Shown piece after piece: positions 61,279 to 64,000 of a stretch of DNA of 64,000 nt. Source of the DNA: Oceanobacter sp045430275 (lineage in GTDB: Bacteria > Pseudomonadota > Gammaproteobacteria > Pseudomonadales > Oceanobacteraceae). Location of the stretch: assembly GCA_045430275.1 (NCBI GenBank), contig JAILXU010000001.1, positions 62,001 to 126,000 of the forward strand. The letters are read 5' to 3'. Below the pieces are notes generated by a model, which had not been told where the DNA came from, made no database searches, and was given only the letters and a program-made list of their open reading frames with translations. Positions within the stretch are counted from its first letter, which is position 1; every line of letters begins with the position of its first letter. Made by a program: the position numbers and the translations under genes.

Positions 61279-61902
61279 ATGATCGGACGACTACAAGGCG
61301 TGGTGCTGGAGAAGCACGCGCCGGAATTGCTGGTGGATGTCAACGGTGTCGGGTATGAACTTCAGGCACCCATGACCACTTTTACGTCACTGGGAGCGGT
61401 CGGTTCTCCCGTGACCTTGTATACCCATCTCGCCATTCGTGATGATGCCCACGTTCTGTACGGCTTCAGTGACAAATCCCAACGTACCCTGTTTCGAACC
61501 CTGATCAAGGTCAGCGGTGTTGGCCCCAAATTGGCACTGGCGATTCTGTCAGGCATGGACGTCAACGCCTTTGCGCACTGTGTCCAGACCGATGACATTG
61601 CTTCCCTGACCAAGTTGCCGGGGGTTGGCAAAAAAACCGCTGAACGCCTGGTGGTGGAAATGCGTGACCGCCTGAAAGAGTGGCAGGCTCCAGCACCGCT
61701 GTTCCAGCAAGCCGATATGGATCAGGCTGAAGCGGCGCGTGCCAGCGCACGTCACAACCTGGAAGAAGCCGAAACGGCACTGGTAGCACTGGGCTATAAA
61801 CCGGCTGAAGCCTCGCGAATGCTGAACCGGGTTGCCGATCAGGCAGACAGTGCGGAAGAACTGGTGCGTCTGGCGCTGAAACGATCTCTGGAGCGCTCAT
61901 GA
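61279..61902 (+). CDS. ruvA: Holliday junction branch-migration protein RuvA
   Basis: 207 residues: N-terminal OB domain (MIGRLQGVVLEKHAPELLVDVNGVGYE), two helix-hairpin-helix motifs (GVGPKLALAILSG and LPGVGKKTAERLVVEMRDRL) and a C-terminal RuvB-binding domain. A tetramer of RuvA grips the four-way junction. Overlaps ruvB by four bases. Confidence 0.97.
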   Translation: MIGRLQGVVLEKHAPELLVDVNGVGYELQAPMTTFTSLGAVGSPVTLYTHLAIRDDAHVLYGFSDKSQRTLFRTLIKVSGVGPKLALAILSGMDVNAFAHCVQTDDIASLTKLPGVGKKTAERLVVEMRDRLKEWQAPAPLFQQADMDQAEAARASARHNLEEAETALVALGYKPAEASRMLNRVADQADSAEELVRLALKRSLERS

Positions 61903-62918
61903 TCGAGACCGATCGCTTTGTCAGCCCTGTGGCACCGACACGGGTTGAAGAACAGCAAGACCGAGCCATTCGTCCCAAGGCGCTGGCGGATTATATCGGC
62001 CAGCCGCAAGTGCGCGAGCAGATGGAGATCTTCATCGGGGCTGCCAGAGCGCGTGGCGAAGCGCTGGATCATACGCTGGTGTTCGGCCCGCCGGGGCTGG
62101 GGAAAACCACGCTGGCCAATATCATCGCCAGCGAGATGGAAGCCAACATTGTTTCGACCTCTGGCCCGGTGCTGGAGAAAGCCGGTGATCTGGCGGCTTT
62201 GCTGACCAATCTCGAAGCCGGTGATGTGCTGTTTATTGATGAAATTCATCGTCTGAATCCAGCGGTGGAAGAAGTGCTCTATCCAGCGATGGAAGATTAT
62301 CAACTGGATATCATGGTGGGCGAAGGCCCGGCTGCGCGTTCTATCAAAATTGATCTGCCGCCCTTTACGCTGGTGGGGGCGACAACCCGAGCCGGTTTGC
62401 TAACCTCGCCCTTGCGGGATCGTTTTGGCATTGTGCAGCGACTGGAATTTTACAACGTTGACGATCTGACTCACATTGTCAGCCGTTCTGGCCGCTTGAT
62501 GGCGCTGGAAGTCGGGGATACCGGCGCGCGGGAAATTGCTCGCCGGGCACGGGGAACGCCTCGTATTGCCAACCGTTTGCTGCGTCGGGTGCGTGATTAT
62601 GCCCAGGTGAAGGGTGACGGTCGGGTCGATCAGTCATGCGCCGATGCGGCACTGGATATGCTGAATGTGGACTCGCAAGGCTTTGATCATATGGATCGTC
62701 GCTTGCTGTTGTCCCTGATGGAAACCTACGGCGGCGGCCCGGTGGGCGTGGACAGCCTGGCGGCGTCTATCGGTGAAGAGCGCGACACGATTGAAGACGT
62801 TCTGGAACCGTACCTGATGCAGCAAGGCTACATCACCCGGACGCCGCGTGGCCGCATGGCAACCCGGTTGGCGTACCTGCACTTTGGACTGGTGCCTCCG
62901 GCTCGGGAGACGCCCTGA
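61899..62918 (+). CDS. ruvB: Holliday junction helicase RuvB
   Basis: 339 residues of AAA+ motor: Walker A GPPGLGKTT, Walker B LFIDEIHRL, sensor 1 GATTRAG, arginine finger region LRDRFGI, and C-terminal winged helix (GRMATRLAYLHFGL). It pumps DNA through RuvA to drive branch migration. The stop overlaps the ybgC start by one base. Confidence 0.98.
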   Translation: MIETDRFVSPVAPTRVEEQQDRAIRPKALADYIGQPQVREQMEIFIGAARARGEALDHTLVFGPPGLGKTTLANIIASEMEANIVSTSGPVLEKAGDLAALLTNLEAGDVLFIDEIHRLNPAVEEVLYPAMEDYQLDIMVGEGPAARSIKIDLPPFTLVGATTRAGLLTSPLRDRFGIVQRLEFYNVDDLTHIVSRSGRLMALEVGDTGAREIARRARGTPRIANRLLRRVRDYAQVKGDGRVDQSCADAALDMLNVDSQGFDHMDRRLLLSLMETYGGGPVGVDSLAASIGEERDTIEDVLEPYLMQQGYITRTPRGRMATRLAYLHFGLVPPARETP

Positions 62919-63319
62919 TGGCCTATCAATTCCCGGTGCGCGTGTATTACGAGGACACCGACGCCGGTGGTATCGTGTACTACGCCAACTATTTGCGCTT
63001 TATGGAACGTGCTCGTACCGAGTGGCTGCGAAGCCTGGGTGTGGGGCAGGAATCCCTGCGTCAGCAAGGCATTATGTTTGTCGTTACCGAAGCGCGTACC
63101 CGCTATCGTCGTCCGGCACGTCTGGATGATGAACTCACGGTGACGGCGTCAGTCGAACGCCTGTCTCGTACCCGGCTGGTGTTTGCTCAGCAAGTACTGA
63201 ATATTGAGGGCAACGTACTGGCTGAAGGGGAAATCACGGTGGCCTGTATGAATACTGCGGGCAAGCCTTGTTCCATTCCTGAATCTGTCCGGGCGCTGGT
63301 GATAGTGCCCGCAAGCTGA
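62918..63319 (+). CDS. ybgC: Acyl-CoA thioesterase YbgC (tol-pal associated)
   Basis: 133 residues, hotdog fold. YYEDTDAGGIVYYANYLRFMERARTEW holds the active-site Asp. YbgC acts on short-chain or malonyl acyl-CoA and lies first in tol-pal operons; its link to envelope function is unclear. The coupling to ruvB follows Pseudomonas order. Confidence 0.96.
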   Translation: MAYQFPVRVYYEDTDAGGIVYYANYLRFMERARTEWLRSLGVGQESLRQQGIMFVVTEARTRYRRPARLDDELTVTASVERLSRTRLVFAQQVLNIEGNVLAEGEITVACMNTAGKPCSIPESVRALVIVPAS

Positions 63320-63342
63320 AACGAACTACTTCTGGAGTTGTT

Positions 63343-64000
63343 GTGAACGAATCCGTATCCATTCTGGCACTGATTGCCAATGCCAGTATCGTCGTTCAAC
63401 TGGTCATGTTGCTGTTGTTACTGGCGTCCCTGTTTAGCTGGATTGTGATTTTTCAGCGAGGTCGATTGTTGTCTGTCAGCCACAAGCAAATGCTGGATTT
63501 TGAGGATCGCTTCTGGTCGGGCATTGATCTGAACGATTTGTACCGAGAGTGCCAGCAGCAGGAACATCCGAGTGCCCCGGAGAATGTCTTTATGGCTGGT
63601 CTGAAAGAATTCGGCAAGATGCGTCAACAAGGCATTCAGGATGCCGACGCCGTGATTCAGGGCTGTCAGCGAGCCATGCGGGTGGCGATTTCCCGTGAAG
63701 CGGAAGTGCTGGAAACGCATCTGTCGTTTCTGGCGACGGTGGGTTCAACCAGTCCGTATATTGGTTTGTTCGGAACCGTGTGGGGGATTCTGCACTCGTT
63801 TCAGGGGTTGGCGATGGTCAAGCAGGCGACCATTGCCACGGTTGCTCCCGGTATTTCTGAAGCGCTGGTGGCAACGGCTATGGGCTTGCTGGCGGCAATT
63901 CCAGCCGTCATTTTCTACAACCGCTTCGTTGCCCGCGTCGAGAACCTGAGCACGTCTATTTATACCTTTGCTGATGAGTTCTCATCCTTGCTGTACCGTC
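63343..64000 (+). CDS. tolQ: Tol-Pal system proton channel subunit TolQ (partial, 3' truncated)
   Basis: 219 complete codons visible from GTG 63343 (GGAG five bases upstream). First membrane helix at about residues 15-38; second and third helices contain LATVGSTSPYIGLFGTVWGI and ISEALVATAMGLLAAIPAV, the conserved TolQ/ExbB/MotA core. TolQ with TolR forms the proton-driven motor that energises TolA-Pal constriction at division. It runs off the window; tolR, tolA, tolB and pal would be expected beyond. Confidence 0.96.
   Translation, partial: MNESVSILALIANASIVVQLVMLLLLLASLFSWIVIFQRGRLLSVSHKQMLDFEDRFWSGIDLNDLYRECQQQEHPSAPENVFMAGLKEFGKMRQQGIQDADAVIQGCQRAMRVAISREAEVLETHLSFLATVGSTSPYIGLFGTVWGILHSFQGLAMVKQATIATVAPGISEALVATAMGLLAAIPAVIFYNRFVARVENLSTSIYTFADEFSSLLYR

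Overview
The window is a gene-dense bacterial chromosome segment from a gammaproteobacterium. Gene order matches the core of Pseudomonas and of Oceanospirillales-type marine bacteria: gatC diverging from mreBCD-maf-rng-yhdP-nitrilase; ispB diverging from rplU-rpmA-obg-proB; rpsT-murJ-ribF-ileS-lspA-fkpB-ispH followed by a type IV pilus minor-pilin cluster with pilRS; purEK; ruvCAB-ybgC-tolQ. Genus cannot be fixed from the sequence alone. I see no rRNA, tRNA, CRISPR array, insertion sequence or phage gene.

Layout. 0-9.7 kb: start of gatC (minus strand), then the plus-strand rod-shape and envelope run mreB, mreC, mreD, maf, rng, yhdP and a nitrilase-family amidase. 9.7-12.6 kb: dsbD and ispB on the minus strand. 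12.7-24.9 kb: plus-strand housekeeping block (rplU, rpmA, obg, proB, kdsA, rpsT, murJ, ribF, ileS, lspA, fkpB, ispH) with clear terminators after rpmA and rpsT and a strong sigma-70 promoter at rpsT. 24.9-35.5 kb: minus-strand type IV pilus block, transcribed pilS, pilR, fimT, pilX, an unknown small secreted protein, pilY1, a second FimT/GspH pseudopilin, pilV, pilW, pilE. The pilin and adhesin genes are visibly richer in A+T than the surroundings, and pilX-pilY1 lie upstream of fimU-pilV-pilW rather than downstream as in Pseudomonas aeruginosa.

35.5-42.5 kb: nadE with a terminator, then a TetR regulator with two near-identical palindromes upstream, followed by three tightly packed genes: an RND/MMPL-type inner-membrane transporter, a LolA-like periplasmic protein and an outer-membrane beta-barrel. 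This looks like a complete inner-membrane to outer-membrane export route for an unidentified hydrophobic cargo, and is the best candidate here for an undescribed system. 42.5-48.2 kb: one monocistronic 1,777-residue lipoprotein carrying a subtilisin-type (S8) protease domain among many repeat modules.

48.2-64 kb: DUF2058 protein, purK, purE (minus), yaaA and a YajG-like lipoprotein (plus), prc (minus), acyl-CoA thioesterase (plus) abutting a LysR regulator and an EamA transporter (minus), clpB with a candidate heat-shock promoter, a PrcB-like lipoprotein, then ruvC, ruvA, ruvB, ybgC and the 5' part of tolQ, which runs off the right edge.

Themes are cell shape and envelope maintenance (Mre, MurJ, YhdP, Tol, LspA, DsbD, Prc), twitching pili with a calcium-binding-type adhesin, and translation or nucleotide housekeeping. 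Short in-frame or intergenic tandem duplications recur in maf, yhdP, the protease gene and after clpB.
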